A program made the translations under genes and the position numbers. From Varanus komodoensis (lineage: Eukaryota; Chordata; Lepidosauria; Squamata; Varanidae): 64,000 nucleotides of DNA. Positions 1 to 13,400 of this stretch are shown in pieces. The stretch is from assembly GCF_004798865.1 (NCBI RefSeq), contig NW_025336481.1, positions 24,246,183-24,310,182 of the forward strand, read 5' to 3'. Under the pieces are notes generated by a model. It made no database searches. It was not told the DNA's origin and saw only the letters and a program-made list of their open reading frames with translations. Positions within the stretch are counted from its first letter, which is position 1. Each line of letters opens with the position of its first letter.

Positions 1-1335
1 AATTATACAGTGTGAGTGACTGCGGAAGAAGGAGGGAGGAGGATCAGACTCATGTAGGATATAGTCTTCTCCTCTGTTGGTCTTCCCCCTGGTATCTCAG
101 GGCACTCGATAGCTAAAGCTGCCTTGTTTCCTCTCTTCATTGCAATCACTAGACGTTTTGAGCTTGCTGTTTCCTTTTCCCCATTTGCGGGGCAGGGAGA
201 TCATGTTTGATAGTCCCCAAGGTGGCAGGCCATGATAGCCTTTACAAATGACAAAGTGGAGGTGATGTCACTGGTTTGCCCAAATTAAAAATATGTTTAA
301 GTACAAGGAATTTGTTCAAATATGTATTTCTTAAATTAGTTGGTCTTGTGCAGGTGTGGATGTGCATACTTGTGGGTGTCTGAAAGTGGAAGCCTCATGT
401 TGGCAATGGCCTGGAAGGTGTTTGCTGTCAAAGTGCAGCAGGTAGCAACCATGAACATTGGCCCAGAGAGGCTGGAAAAATGTTTATTTTTTACATTGTG
501 AACTCAGCAGCTGTTAAAAGGCAAGCTGTCTAGGGAAAGCAAAGCCATGAGGGATCTTTGCTTGCAAAAAGAGGGTAAGTATATATTTTCTTCTTCTCAG
601 TGAATGCTTCATGGTTTTAAGTGTTTCCCTCATAATTCCCAGTCCCCTGCATCTTTTTACACTTTCCTGAGATTCTGGGTGCTCAGGAAAGGAACAAAGT
701 GCACCAGATTCCATTTTTGTCAGCTGTTAAAAGTAAGGTTAATTTTATTTTTATTGTGAATTTTACCAAAACAAAATAAAACTTAAAAAGAAATTAATAA
801 TTATCTATATAGTCAGTGGGATAGTTTTGACAGGGACTATGTATATGCTAATTTATACAACTGAAATGAAAAAAGACCGAGGAAAAGCAGGTCGCATCTG
901 GAACGAGAAAGGGAAGACAAGAGAGTTTCTACTGTAAACCTGCATTTCATTTAACTTGACCTGACTGTAGACAAACCACTTGTAAAGATTTTATCAGTTG
1001 CTACTGGTTATGGATTTAGAATATCCAAAATGAGCAAAGTATATTAAAAAAAAGTAGCATGGGACTTTTAGCTGAGGTTTCCTTGGGGTTAGAAAGGAGA
1101 CGTATCGATAAAACCAGCTCCACGTTGTCAATCTGGAGAACCATGACTTTCTGATAGGGCAGTGTGTTTACATCCCAGTCCATTGGTGCAAATGATGCAC
1201 ACTTTACCTAATTCAGGTGGTATTGATACTGTTTGCATGCAATTATAACGCGCACACACTAAATGAAAAAAAAAATACTTTGCCCATCAAAAACTTTTTT
1301 TGGAAAAAAAAAGTGAGATCAGTTTTCCTTCCCAG
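1..1335 (+). other. EEA1 intron, no recognisable element
   Basis: AT-rich intron DNA ahead of the first exon in the window, with a normal pyrimidine tract at its end. I see no gene, repeat family or RNA. The two introns at 1486-2523 and 2644-3398 are likewise empty apart from the C13 tract. Confidence 0.6.
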
Positions 1336-1485
1336 TTGCACAATAAACTTCTGGAGACGGAGCGCCAACTTGGCGAAGCACATGGCCGGCTAAAAGAGCA
1401 GAGGCAGTTGTCTAGTGAAAAGCTGATGGACAAGGAACAGCAGGTGGCTGACCTTCAGCTAAAACTTTCACGTGCAGAAGAACAG
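1336..1485 (+). CDS. EEA1: EEA1 exon, coiled coil (KLLETERQLGEAHGRL segment)
   Basis: The exon has 50 codons with phase 0 borders: acceptor ttccttcccag and donor CAG|gtaggc. It encodes LHNKLLETERQLGEAHGRLK and continues to LSRAEEQ, nearly identical to human EEA1 at about residues 419-468. This is the first EEA1 exon in the window. Confidence 0.96.
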
Positions 1486-4400
1486 GTAGGCATTATAAGC
1501 AAGATTTAATTCTTAGTTGCTTTTCATTTAACTCCTGTAGTTGTTAATTGAAAGAACCTTTTCATATTGTTGGGATTTAATAGAGTATAATCCATGACCT
1601 AGGAAATTTATCCAGAGAAGACTTTGAAGTCTGTTGAACACATAGTTTGGAGGAAATAAGTATAGAATGGTTCAGACAAACTGACTCAGCTTTACTAAAG
1701 GAGGGAAGGAGAAATGACCATGAATAGAAATGGCTGCTGCTAAGAGGGTAAAGGGCACATTAATTCTTCACAGGACCTTGTGAGAATTTGTCTTTGGGAT
1801 TTGTAAAGTGGGCCATGGCATGTCTTTCCCTCAAAACATAGTCGCTAATCTTGAAAACTATTACCAGCCTCTTCCCTCTGTTCCCTTTTAAGTGCTTCTG
1901 TGGGATCTCTGCAGTTGTTACACTACATTGTTACATTGTTTAAAAAATGAGAATAGTTAATCTTAGTTAAAGAACTATGCCACCCAAAAATTTCTTATTC
2001 TGTTCCCTCTCCTCCCTTTCTATGCTGAAGACAATCACAGTAGGTACGATAATGACTTTTAAGGGATCATTGTATTGGTCCTTCTTAGATAAATTAGAGA
2101 ACATTAACATTTATTTCTCCCTCAAGACTTTCCCAGGGGTTGAACGAAAAGCGTGCAGTAACTGTAAAGATTTTTGTTATGCTATCTAACACAAGCTAAA
2201 AATCCTAATTATGTCCACATTTTCATTAATGAAACAGCAGCAGATCTCTATTTTACATGCAAGTTTCTGGAGTTGCATAACTTATCAAGTTTCTATAGTT
2301 ACATAATTTTATTATAGTTTGGACTCTGTTGAAGTGAACAGGTTCTTTGATGAAATACTTATTTTTGTGGTTTGTCTAGGACAAACATAACACAAACTGC
2401 TAAATTAATTTAAGAGGTTTATTTTGTAAAGTGCTTCAGTATTACAGTAAATACTAAACACTATTAAACTACTGAATTGTGCTTATCAGTTTTCAGTCAA
2501 CAGTCTGTGACTATTTTTCTAAGCTAAAGGAGAAAGCAGGAAATGCAACTGAATTACAGCATCAGTTAGATAAAATGAAACAGCAACATCAGGAGCAACA
2601 GAATCTTCAGCAAAGTACGACAGCAAAGCTGAGAGAAGCCCAGGTAAGAGAAGTCATGCCACTGAGAAATACCATGTTGCCAGTCTGTAGAACAGGTAAT
2701 GTTAGATCCACCAAGGATGCCCACTTATTGTATAAGGCAAGAATATGGCTATGATCACTTATGTGTTGGTATCTTCTAGGGGTGTATAAGGCTTTTTATG
2801 TGTGGGTATCATTAAAATGTGCTTGTCTGTTGAAGATTTAAGACTTGGTGAACATACAATTTGTTTTGATGCATCTTTATTGCCTGTCACATGTTTTAGT
2901 CACAATTTGAGATAAGGTTCTAGCCAGGGAATGCCTGACCTGGAAATGAAGACCTGTCAAAGAGACTATGTCCAAATACCGTCAGTTGTGGATGCCGAGC
3001 TGGATTCTAAGGAATAGGGTGGGGCTTTTCCCTCTGTGGTGGCAGCTGCTTTGGAACGCTGCCTGTTTGGGGTAGAGCATAGTCTCTTCTTCGTTTGGAG
3101 TAGTGTAAGAGCATGAAAACATACCTTTTCTGTGGTCATTAGAAGTTTGAATAAGCAAATAAATTTGGTTTTACATTTTCTCATTTTGATATTTGAAATT
3201 TTGTTTTGATTAGTTTTTTGCCTGTTAATTATTCAAATTTTGTTTAGATTTAAATCATTTTAAATGTTCTTGTTACAAGCTGTTTCAAGAGTCATTGTGG
3301 TGAAAAGGTGATATCTACAGTAAATAACTCAGTATACATCTTTCATAATTAATTGAGTGAATGTATTCCCCCCCCCCCCCATCCTAACCAACCACAAGAA
3401 TGATTTGGAACAAGTGCTACGTCAGATTGGTGATAAGGATCAAAAAATCCAAAACCTTGAAGCCTTGTTGCAAAAGAGTAAGGAGAATATCTCCCTGCTG
3501 GAAAAAGAAAGGGAAGACTTATATGCCAAAATTCAAGCTGGTGAAGGAGAGACAGCAGTTCTTAACCAGCTGCAGGAGAAGAACCACACTTTGCAGGAAC
3601 AGGTAAGACTGTTCTGAGGCAGAATTTCAGCCTCATTCTATTATACTATAGACAAGATGTTTATTTCATCCACAAATTATGTTTTGAGTGGAACATAAAC
3701 TTAACATGAAGTGTGCTGCTGGAACATTTTTAAAATCAGAGCTTTGTTTTTTGCTTGTAGATTATTTATGATTGACATTAATTAAGACATAACATGCTAG
3801 GGTGTTGTGGGATTGGAATGGAGGGCATGTTAGAGAAGGATTAAGTCCCTACATTTATGATAAGTATCCAGGAAAGAGAGAGGGCTTAGGGCTGGAGGGG
3901 TATGTGCTGTGAGGTAAAACAATTTTCTCTGAACTATACTGGGATATTTCAGAAGAAAGGAAAAGAGTAAGGACACTTTCTAGACCATCATTTCAGCCTT
4001 CCCAGCAGAACAGTAAAAAGCAAAACAGTGCCAGTAGGCACAAGAGGGAGCCTAACTATGCCAGCAGCTACTGCCTTACAGCATCCATGGCAACACTGTT
4101 ACTTTCCACTATTCATGCTTGTAGAAGATGTCCCCAACTTAAAAGGCATGACCGTGGCATCAACACATGAAAGACATCAGTTAGTGACACTGTCATATCA
4201 TCAGCCACCACAGTCTATACTTTCTTTTACACATAATACTCAGCTAGGTAACCAGGAAAGACCATGTTGGCTCAGAGCAAAGTCCTATTTGCTTTAGTGT
4301 TTTTTGTGTTCTCTGTGCCAAATACATACGGATTTAGCTTTGGGAAATTTCCATAGCTGAGAATTGGGAAGGACCCTACCCACCATCCCAATGAACATGT

Positions 4401-7400
4401 TCTTATGTGGATTACTACCTGTTTCATCAGTATCTATTTGGCAAACCATTATGGTTGCTTCATGAGTTGCTTCTGTCATCTTTAATGACATCCTTCATTT
4501 TTGGTAAGGTTTTTCTTTATTGATATTGCATTCATTTTTTTCTTACTGCTGCTATTCTGCCTACCATTCAGGGGTACTCTGTTTCTGGGGGGAGTTTGCA
4601 TTTTTTCTTATTGTTCAAGTGCTATGGGGTGTGTGGCCACCAACCAAAGGACATTCCTTCTGCATATTCTACTTAGGAAAGAACGGTATCCTAGTGGTGT
4701 GTGCCCATTGCCAAGATTTTAGGCTAGGTAAAATTGGGCAGACAGGCTTTGTGCAGATACCTGGAAGAAGAGGCCAGTAGGCACTTGTAATACTCCAAGA
4801 CCACATTTTGCCCCACTTTTCAGATCCAACAGCTCCTTGGTTTCATTGCAGCAATGGCTGAAGTAGTCTCATTAGCCAGGTTCTGGATGTGTCCCCTACA
4901 GCTGTGGTTCATCTACATGTTCTGCCTCACAGACAGCTCTCAAAAAACTGCACTTCAAATCCCCAAATCTTTCTGGACATGCCTAGAGTGGTGGATGCAT
5001 CTGTACAACCTCACCAAGGTGATTGCTTTCATGAACTGACCTTCATGCTGACCATAGATGCCTTCCTGTTCAGATGGGGAGCCCACTGTGGTCCTTTGAA
5101 GATTCAAGGGACATGGAATGAGTTTGAAGCCTGTAACCATATAAATCAACTGGAAGTACTGGCAGTGAAGAAAACCCTCATGGCTTTTCAAACGTCCTTT
5201 ATTGTCATCATATGCAGATCTCCACAGACAATACCACTATTCATCAAGTAGGGTGGCACCTGGTCTATTCCTCTGGCTTGTCTGACCATCAGGATCTGAA
5301 ATTGGTGTATCAACAAGGGTATTACCTTTACTGTAAGGGTATTACCCTTACTGTTACTGGCTCAACACCTGGGCTGACATTTTGAGCCACATGAGCAGCA
5401 ACTCAACACCATCCTGCTGAAGAGAACCTTCTGAGGAACATTTCAGATTGACCTCTTCACCGCTTGGGACCACGTGGTGTACCCCAGCTTCTGCTCCCAG
5501 CCAGGAGCAGAAAAAAACACCCTGGGACATGCTTTTATCCTGAACTGGTCGGGGGCAGTGTTTTACCTGTTTCCTCCCTTTCCACTTCACAAAAGAGTGC
5601 AGATTCATTTGGATGGAATGGACAAGTGTCAGCATAACACCATGACGGTCCAGGCAACCATGGTTCACTCAACTGCTACATATGTCTGACTGAACCTTCC
5701 TCCAACTCCCCCCAAAACAGGGCCAAAATCAGGGAAGGGTATTGCACCTGGAAGTATGCATCTTGTGTCTTGCAGCATGGAAGATTCTTTCCTAGATTCA
5801 GGGCTTTCTGGCCTTCCCTAATGATGATTCTTGATACTGGATGGAGCACTGAATCCTTCTACTAAGAGATTGTACAATGTAAAATGGAAGGGTTTTTCCT
5901 CCATTGCATTGCAAGAAGGCTTTGATGTATATTGATGGACAATAGAGCAAGTTCTTATTTTCCTCAATTCTCCGTTTCAGTGTGGGCAGAAGAAATTTGC
6001 ATCTACCTGGCTGTAATTTCTGCCTTACATGTACTGATCTAGAGATCCTTGGATTTCTCTCACTTTTCCCCCCTGCAATTACTCTGAGGCCCAAGAACAT
6101 TCTTCCACCAACTTGCTCTTTAATGCTCAACTGGAGCCTCTCCATCATCCTGCAAGCCCTTACAAAGAAGCCATTCAAAGCCATGGTGAAAATTGGTCTA
6201 CACCTGCTGTCATGGAAGGTTGTATTTGTGATGGCAGTCATTTCAGTAAGATATGTGCTATCAGGGTGGATTTTCTGTACTAGTCTTCTCTGGACCCTTC
6301 TTACCTCCCCAAACTTCTATCAAGTTTCCATATAAACAAGGACATTGTTTTGCCAGCCTCTTTTGTTTTCTGGTTGAATTTAATAGAATTGACTTTGCAT
6401 ATGCTGTATCTTTGTAGAGCACTGGTATTCTACTGATTCCAGACCGCATCATTTCTCCATTCTCAGAAGTGTTTTATTTACTACAGTGGTAAGAACAAAG
6501 GATTCTCATGTCATCCCAAAGGCAAGCAGCCTGGGTTGTGTGGACTATTTCTAGATTTCAGGAAGGCTCACTCTACTTGGGCAGTGGCAACATCCACTGC
6601 TGTCCATGCTGGAATTCCTCTGCCTGATTTCTGTAGAGTGGCCACCTGATCTACACCATCAACCTTTGTGAAGCATTAGTGGCTTGATGTCCATACCAGA
6701 GCAGGCTGTGCCCTGGGGAGAGTAGTCCTGTCTTTAGTTCTCTGGTAATAACAAATCCCCATGCAGGATTTGTGCAGGAAGGCAGCAGTTGATCCTTATA
6801 TCCATAAGCTGCCGGGATTCTTGCAGGCAAAGGTTTGAAACCTTTAGCAGCTGAATCCACACAGAACGTCTATGGACCATAGTCCTTTTGCTAGGGAGAA
6901 AGAGCAGCACTACAAAAGAAAGGGAGACATTCTACTCTAATTACTACACTCAGACAGTTCAATATTCTTATTATTACGATGTTGTCTGTGTGGAAAACAG
7001 AACTTCTCCTGGGACTTAGTCTCAAGTCCCATGGATAAGCCCCATGGATAAGCAATCACTGATAGAAGTATTTCACAACACCACCTGCAACATAGTCTTT
7101 ACTGGTGTCTGTGTAAGGGATATTTTGAAGGCAGAGAGCCAGCACAATGCTATAGCAGTAAGTGCAGCTGGGAGGCAGAAGATGTTTAATTGAAGACTTG
7201 AGGAGATGTTGAAATGACCCGTACAAAGTAAAGCTTGTCATTTGACAATTCTGGCAGCAATATTAACATTATTGGAGCCAAAGGGGATCAGTGAGTTCTG
7301 CTAGCAGAATTTAGGAATGGGCTTTTTGCAGGAAGATTCTTATTCCTGTAGATTTTCCTATCCCTGACAGCCAGTGTGGTGGTTCGAGTGTTGGGCTGGG

Positions 7401-10400
7401 GATTGGAGATACCTGGGTTCTAGTCCCCATTCGGCCATGAAGCTCACTGGGTGAATTTGGGCCAGACACACTCTCTCTCAGGATTAATGCTGTGAAGAAG
7501 AGGAGAACTGTGTAAGCCACCTTGGGGTCTTCCCAGGAGGAAAAATGGTGGACTGAAATATAATAATAATGCAATAATCATTGCAATGTAAATACAATAA
7601 TAAATATAACAATAAAAACATCACTGCATCTCTGTGCTGGGTATTGCTTCACCTATTACGTTGTTGTCTGTCATGTATTGTAGAAAGGCATTGGAGGAAC
7701 CAATGTCAGGCTCAGCAGTGGACCATGTTGCATCAGCTGTCAGTTTGTGTCTGCACCACAATTCGAGGTGTCAGAATGTCTTTGTCTCATATTTCCCCTC
7801 ATTTGTCATTAATTGACCACTACCAGAAGGGTAAATGCCAAGACTATATTATAGCACTTTCACTAATCTTCTGAAGGAAAGGTTCATTGCCCATGTTAGT
7901 CTTCATTTTATACAGATGATTTTTTCCCCCTAAGTATTCTTTTGTTTTGTTTGTAGGTAACTCAGCTGATGGAAAAATTGAAAAATCAGTCAGAAAGCCA
8001 TAAGCAGGCCCTAGAGAATTTGCATGAACAGGTGCAAGAACAGAAGGCCCATCTAAGAGCCTCTCAAGACCGCGTTCTTTCCTTAGAAACAACTATAAGT
8101 GAGCTTAATAGTCAGCTTAGTGAAAGCAAAGAAAAAGCAGTGCAACTTGATTTACAGGTAATTTGACTTTATGTTACATATGAATGAAAACATAAATGGT
8201 GGGTGGTTTGGTTTAATTCTAGCAGATACAGTGACAACTTATCTTGATCAGATTCAGAAAGTGCTTGACCTTAAATAAAGTACATAGTGACAGCATTCAG
8301 ACATTAAGATAAACTGACTTACTGGTACAGAAATAAACTGCAGTGAGCTTGGACTAGAGTACTTCCGCCTCCTCTCTGCTCAGCACAGCTGTGAGGAGGA
8401 GCCTGGAAGTTTTTGTTTCTAGTTTTGATTCACCGTGCCCTATTTTGTCCAAATATGAAAATTATGGTTAAACTTACTCCTAATAAACTATAAACTCTGC
8501 TTGTTTCTTTGTAACCAGCCAACTTCTAACAATAACTTACAAAACTGTTCTGTTTCAACAAAACCATGGTTAAAATTAACCACAGTTTTGAAAGCTTTGA
8601 ATCTCCCCACACCCATGCTGGTACAGAAGTTGGGAGAAAGGAGCAAGTAAATGTTCCTGCTTATTCCTCAGTGCAGCAATAATGGAATATGTGTGAGAGA
8701 AAGGGCACAAACCTAAGAAATGCCTACAGTTTACTGTGAAATATGAATACAGTAAGTTTCATTGGACTAGACTAGACTGGAAAAACTCTATATCAGAAGC
8801 AATCTAAATTAGTGAGAACATAAGAATGGCCCTGCTGGAGCAAACCAAAGTCTGTCTAATCCAGTAATCTATTTTTGCAATGGCCAACCTATGGCATGTG
8901 TAATGGAACCCTTCTGCTCACATTTCCCAGAAACTGAGAAGCAATAGAAACGGGGGGTAATATATAAGCATCATGGCTAGTAACCATTGGCAGCCTTACG
9001 CTCCATGAATTTGCCTTGTCCCCTTTTAAACGTTGTACTTGGTGGAGGAAATAGCTAATTCTTGTGGTAACCAATTCCACAAGTTCACTCTGTGTTCTGT
9101 GAAGAAGAGCCTCTTTCTGTCTTGAAACTCCAACTTTGAATCTGTTCAACTTCAAAGTAAAATAGACAAAAGAAACAAATTCACCCCAAACCAAAACAAA
9201 CGAGAGAAATCAGCTACATTTCAAAACAGTTTAATATCCTGCAATCACAGTAAAGTTAATTTAGAACTCTTAGATATAAGTGAGGCCTTTTTCATACAGT
9301 TCTTCAAAACACCAGCAATTTGTGAACCATTTTGGAATTGAAATGAAGTGTGTCTTTTGCATAGATGAATAGACCATTTAATTGTTTTGTGGATTTTGGT
9401 TCAATGGCATTGTGTTGATAATTTGGTTTGAAAGAATTATGAATTGCTCTTCTTCGGGAAAGAATATGTAAAGAAACAGCAATGTCTTAATATTTATAGT
9501 TAACACAGGAACATTTGTTTTCTGCTAGGTAAAAGCAAAGACTGAATTGCTTCTGTCAGCAGAAGCAGCAAAAGCTGCTCAAAGAGCTGACCTTCAGAAT
9601 CATTTGGATACTGCCCAGAATGCATTACAAGATAAACAGCAGGTGAGAGAAATTAAAAAGGTTATGTAGTGAACACTTAAATGATAATCTGATTTGTTTA
9701 AAACCAGATCACTTGGGTGGATATTGCTATAATCACTTAAAATATGCTGTTCATGATGATCTCTTTAAATTTAGCTTATTTTTTTAAAAAAAGTTAGCAT
9801 AAATAGATGTTAAATAAGTTATTAAATGAAATTCATTTGTGCGCTTTTTTCAAATTGTTAAGTAGTTGTGGTCGAAGAAAAGATATTCAGAATTATGCAA
9901 CTCTTGGACTCTCACTTAGCCATTGAAGGATGGGATATACATTTCAGGAATGAATAAAGTAGTTATTTGATGCTCATTTTTTTTTTAGCTGGGAATTGAT
10001 TTTCTTTGGGTAATATTGAATTTTTTAAATGGAGTAGTAATCCAATGTGGAGAGCTTGTACTATAAAAAGTGTGGGTGTGGGAGTAACTTAGAAGTTCCT
10101 GAGTCTGAATTTTATCTGTATGATCGAATTTTAATCTAGATTTCTGTAAATTAAATAGATGTTCTTCATATGAAAATGCTTATGGTCAGTTGGCACTTTG
10201 CTTTAATATTTATGAATAATTTATTAAACATGTTTCAGATATAAAATAATATTTCACTAAACCAGTATTGCAGTGTGGGTTTTTTTAATTACTGTTTTCA
10301 ATGTTTATTAATAGGAGCTAAATAAGGTCAGTACACAATTGGATCAAGTTACTGCTAAGCTGCATGAGAAGCAGGAATACTGTATGCAGCTGGAAACCAG

Positions 10401-13400
10401 TCTTAAAGAGTACAAAGAAAAGCAACTTCATTTAGAGCAAAAAACTGAAGAGCTGGAAGGTAATCAGAAGGTTTGTATTCAGGAACCCTTTTTCCCCCAT
10501 TGCATTATTAAGATAACTAAGATAAGGGTCTGAGAGTGGATGGGCGATTGTCTAAAAGGTAGCATCAGCTCTTGCTTAGTCTTTTAATTGCCATCAAATA
10601 TATAAGAACAAAGTGCAAATATGATGAAAAAGTATATAGATAAATGTTAAACAGACACTACAGGGAAAGATTGATCTTCAGTGTTATTACTGTATGTTCA
10701 TTTCTCTGAGTATGGAGATATACACAGGATTCATTCTTCTGTAAAGGATGATGGGAGAGAGGTGCATCTGACCAACTCCTTAGCCCTGGACAAGAAATGC
10801 CTTTCAAGCAAGAAGAATGCTGCATATGAATGTTTCCCTGACAGAGGGTTTTAGTCAGCATAAGAATGCCTTTCAGCCAATACAGTTTATTTAGTTTAAT
10901 AATTACTGAGTATTATGCATAACAATATCATCTGCAGCTTGAATCATCTGCAAACAGTGCTTAACTTGAATAACCTTCACTCTGGGTAGCAATATTTTAC
11001 ACCTAAAAACTTTATACCAGCATAATTTTTTTCCTCTCAATAGACTTTCTATATTTTTGCTGGAAGGTTTAGCTCAGACTCTAGGCTTTCAGAAGAGATT
11101 AAGATGATCTGTTGTTCCTTTGTTGGGGGTATTTTGTTTGAGATATAGAAGTACCCCACAATACTATTCATATGCAAATTTGGTTGCCTTTGTTAACCCA
11201 TTCATGTTTTTAGAAAGAAAGGTTAATGAAATAAAATTATTAAAGACAGGAGCCTGAAATTTGGGGACTTTTCACTAAGCAGGTTTTGACAATGTCTTAG
11301 AAGGACTGGAAGGTAGGTCTACTACTGTGTGGATTGCGCAATAGAATGTGAACTGGGAAGGGGCTTTAGAGCTGTAAAGAAGAATGAAGTTCCATCTGTG
11401 TTTTATAATCCTGCAAATAGCATTTCTTCAGTATACTTTTATATTTTACAACAGTTTGTATCTGTCTTCATAACGGTAGAGAAATAATGTTTTAGGGCAC
11501 AAGTTAGTATGAATGATTTACTAATTACTTTCAAGTGTTTGATAACTTAGGTTTCACAGACTTTAGAATCAGTATTTTTAATAATATAAATTTCTATCCA
11601 TTTTATCACAATATTTCTATAACCTACCCTAAAAAACAGGATAGGAAACAATGTGCTTCAAAATAAATACATGTTCTTTGTTCAGAAAGGAATGAACATG
11701 CAGGGAATATTTTTTTAAAGTAAAAATTTGGGTGTAACTTCGGTGTTATTATTTGTTCAGTATAACAATGTTGAAATGTCAGTGCTCATCAGGCAAACTG
11801 CTGTGTAAACACCACAGAGCAGAGGCAGTCTCCTGTTGAGTGGTATGTTTTAGTTTGTGAGGTGGAGATGTTGATTAGAGTTGAGTCCCCAGTTGAGGAT
11901 ACGTTGCTTAAGAAAAAAATTATTGGATGAAATGTTTATCCAGTGTGACAAATAAAACACAGGTAATTTTTTGAATATTTGCTGTCTTGTCCATGTTAAT
12001 GTGGGAAATTATCCTTGTATTTAATAATGGAATAATTTGAAAATAAAAAGTATCATTTAAAATACCAGATGGGTTATATGTAGTTAATTAAACTTGTTTT
12101 CAGGGGTTTACATGTAACAAATAAGAACATAAATATAAGACCCTATATTGGGGATATCCCTTTTCTGGGCACCTGGGGAGCACCCTGCCTTCCCAAATCT
12201 GCTGTTTGGAACTAGAAGCAGATATTTGGCAGAACCTAGGCTAGGATAGCTTAAAAGGAATAAGTGAAGTAAGACCTTCAGTTTTCTTTCCGGTTTAATT
12301 TACTTCCTATTTTCACCTATAATTTTGCTCTTTCACATACCTCTATCTTAGGTAGCAGCAAGGAACCTTGTGGGAATCCAGATAGGACAGTTTTCCACTT
12401 CACTTACCTTCTTGGTGAACTTGAGTAACTTTTCTGTGCCAGAACAGTGAAGGGATGTCTGTCTGGATCCAGAAGGTTGTAAATACCTCATTGACAAGAG
12501 CAGTGTGTTTTTTAAACAAAGTTCTAAGGTGACCGTCCCTGAAGAAACCTTGCCTGGAGCCAGATCATGTAACCAATAGCTCATTCTAGGCCAGTGTTTC
12601 TTTCCTTGGCAAAGCTGATGGAGGGAGTGGTGGCTGGAGGAGCTCTAGGCACTCTTGGAAGAAACTGGTAATCCATTTTCAGTAAGGTTTCAGGCCTGGT
12701 TTTGGGATAGAAACTGGCAGCTGCCCTTTGGGATATCTTTTGTTGATATAATGTCCTATCTTTTCCATTATGTTCCTTATAAAAAAATGTTACCAGTATC
12801 CCATGGCTATGGTCATACACTTTCCCCCAGTTCCTATCTTTGTTTCTGATGGGTGAGTGTTTCTTTGCCAGTTCTGGCCAAGGTAGGCAAAAATCAGAGA
12901 TCACAAACATCACAAAGATCAAAGATGAACCATGTTTACCCATCATGTGAAGACAGTATCCAAGACAGAGATAAGGCTGTATGACCTCCAAGAATGGATG
13001 TGGCCCTTCTGCAACTCCTGCTGTCCGTCTCTGTTGGCTGTGCTAATTACGGCTGATGGGAGTTGTAAGACATAATGTCTGGAGGATCACAGGTTGCCCA
13101 TCACTGTTATAGAAGAAAGAGAATGTACAGTGAGTTTAAATATCAGCTCCTGTTTCATCATGACAGTTCAATGCCATTGTTAGTTTCAAGAAATAAGAGG
13201 AGCTAATCTGGATCCATTCAGAGGTCCATTTAGTCCAACAACATATTTACACAGTGGCCAACCAACTTTCCATGGGAAACCTGCAAGGAAGACTTGAATG
13301 CAACAATGTCCAGATTCAGCAGTGCTCAGATTCAGCAGCAACATAGGCCTCTGATGCTGGAGGTAGAACATAGTCTTCATGACTTGTAGTCCTTGATAGC

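Noticed and set aside
4854-6335. Several ORFs of 60-147 codons on both strands between 4.8 and 6.4 kb
   Set aside because: They fall in the DIRS-like fossil and its flanks and are not host genes.
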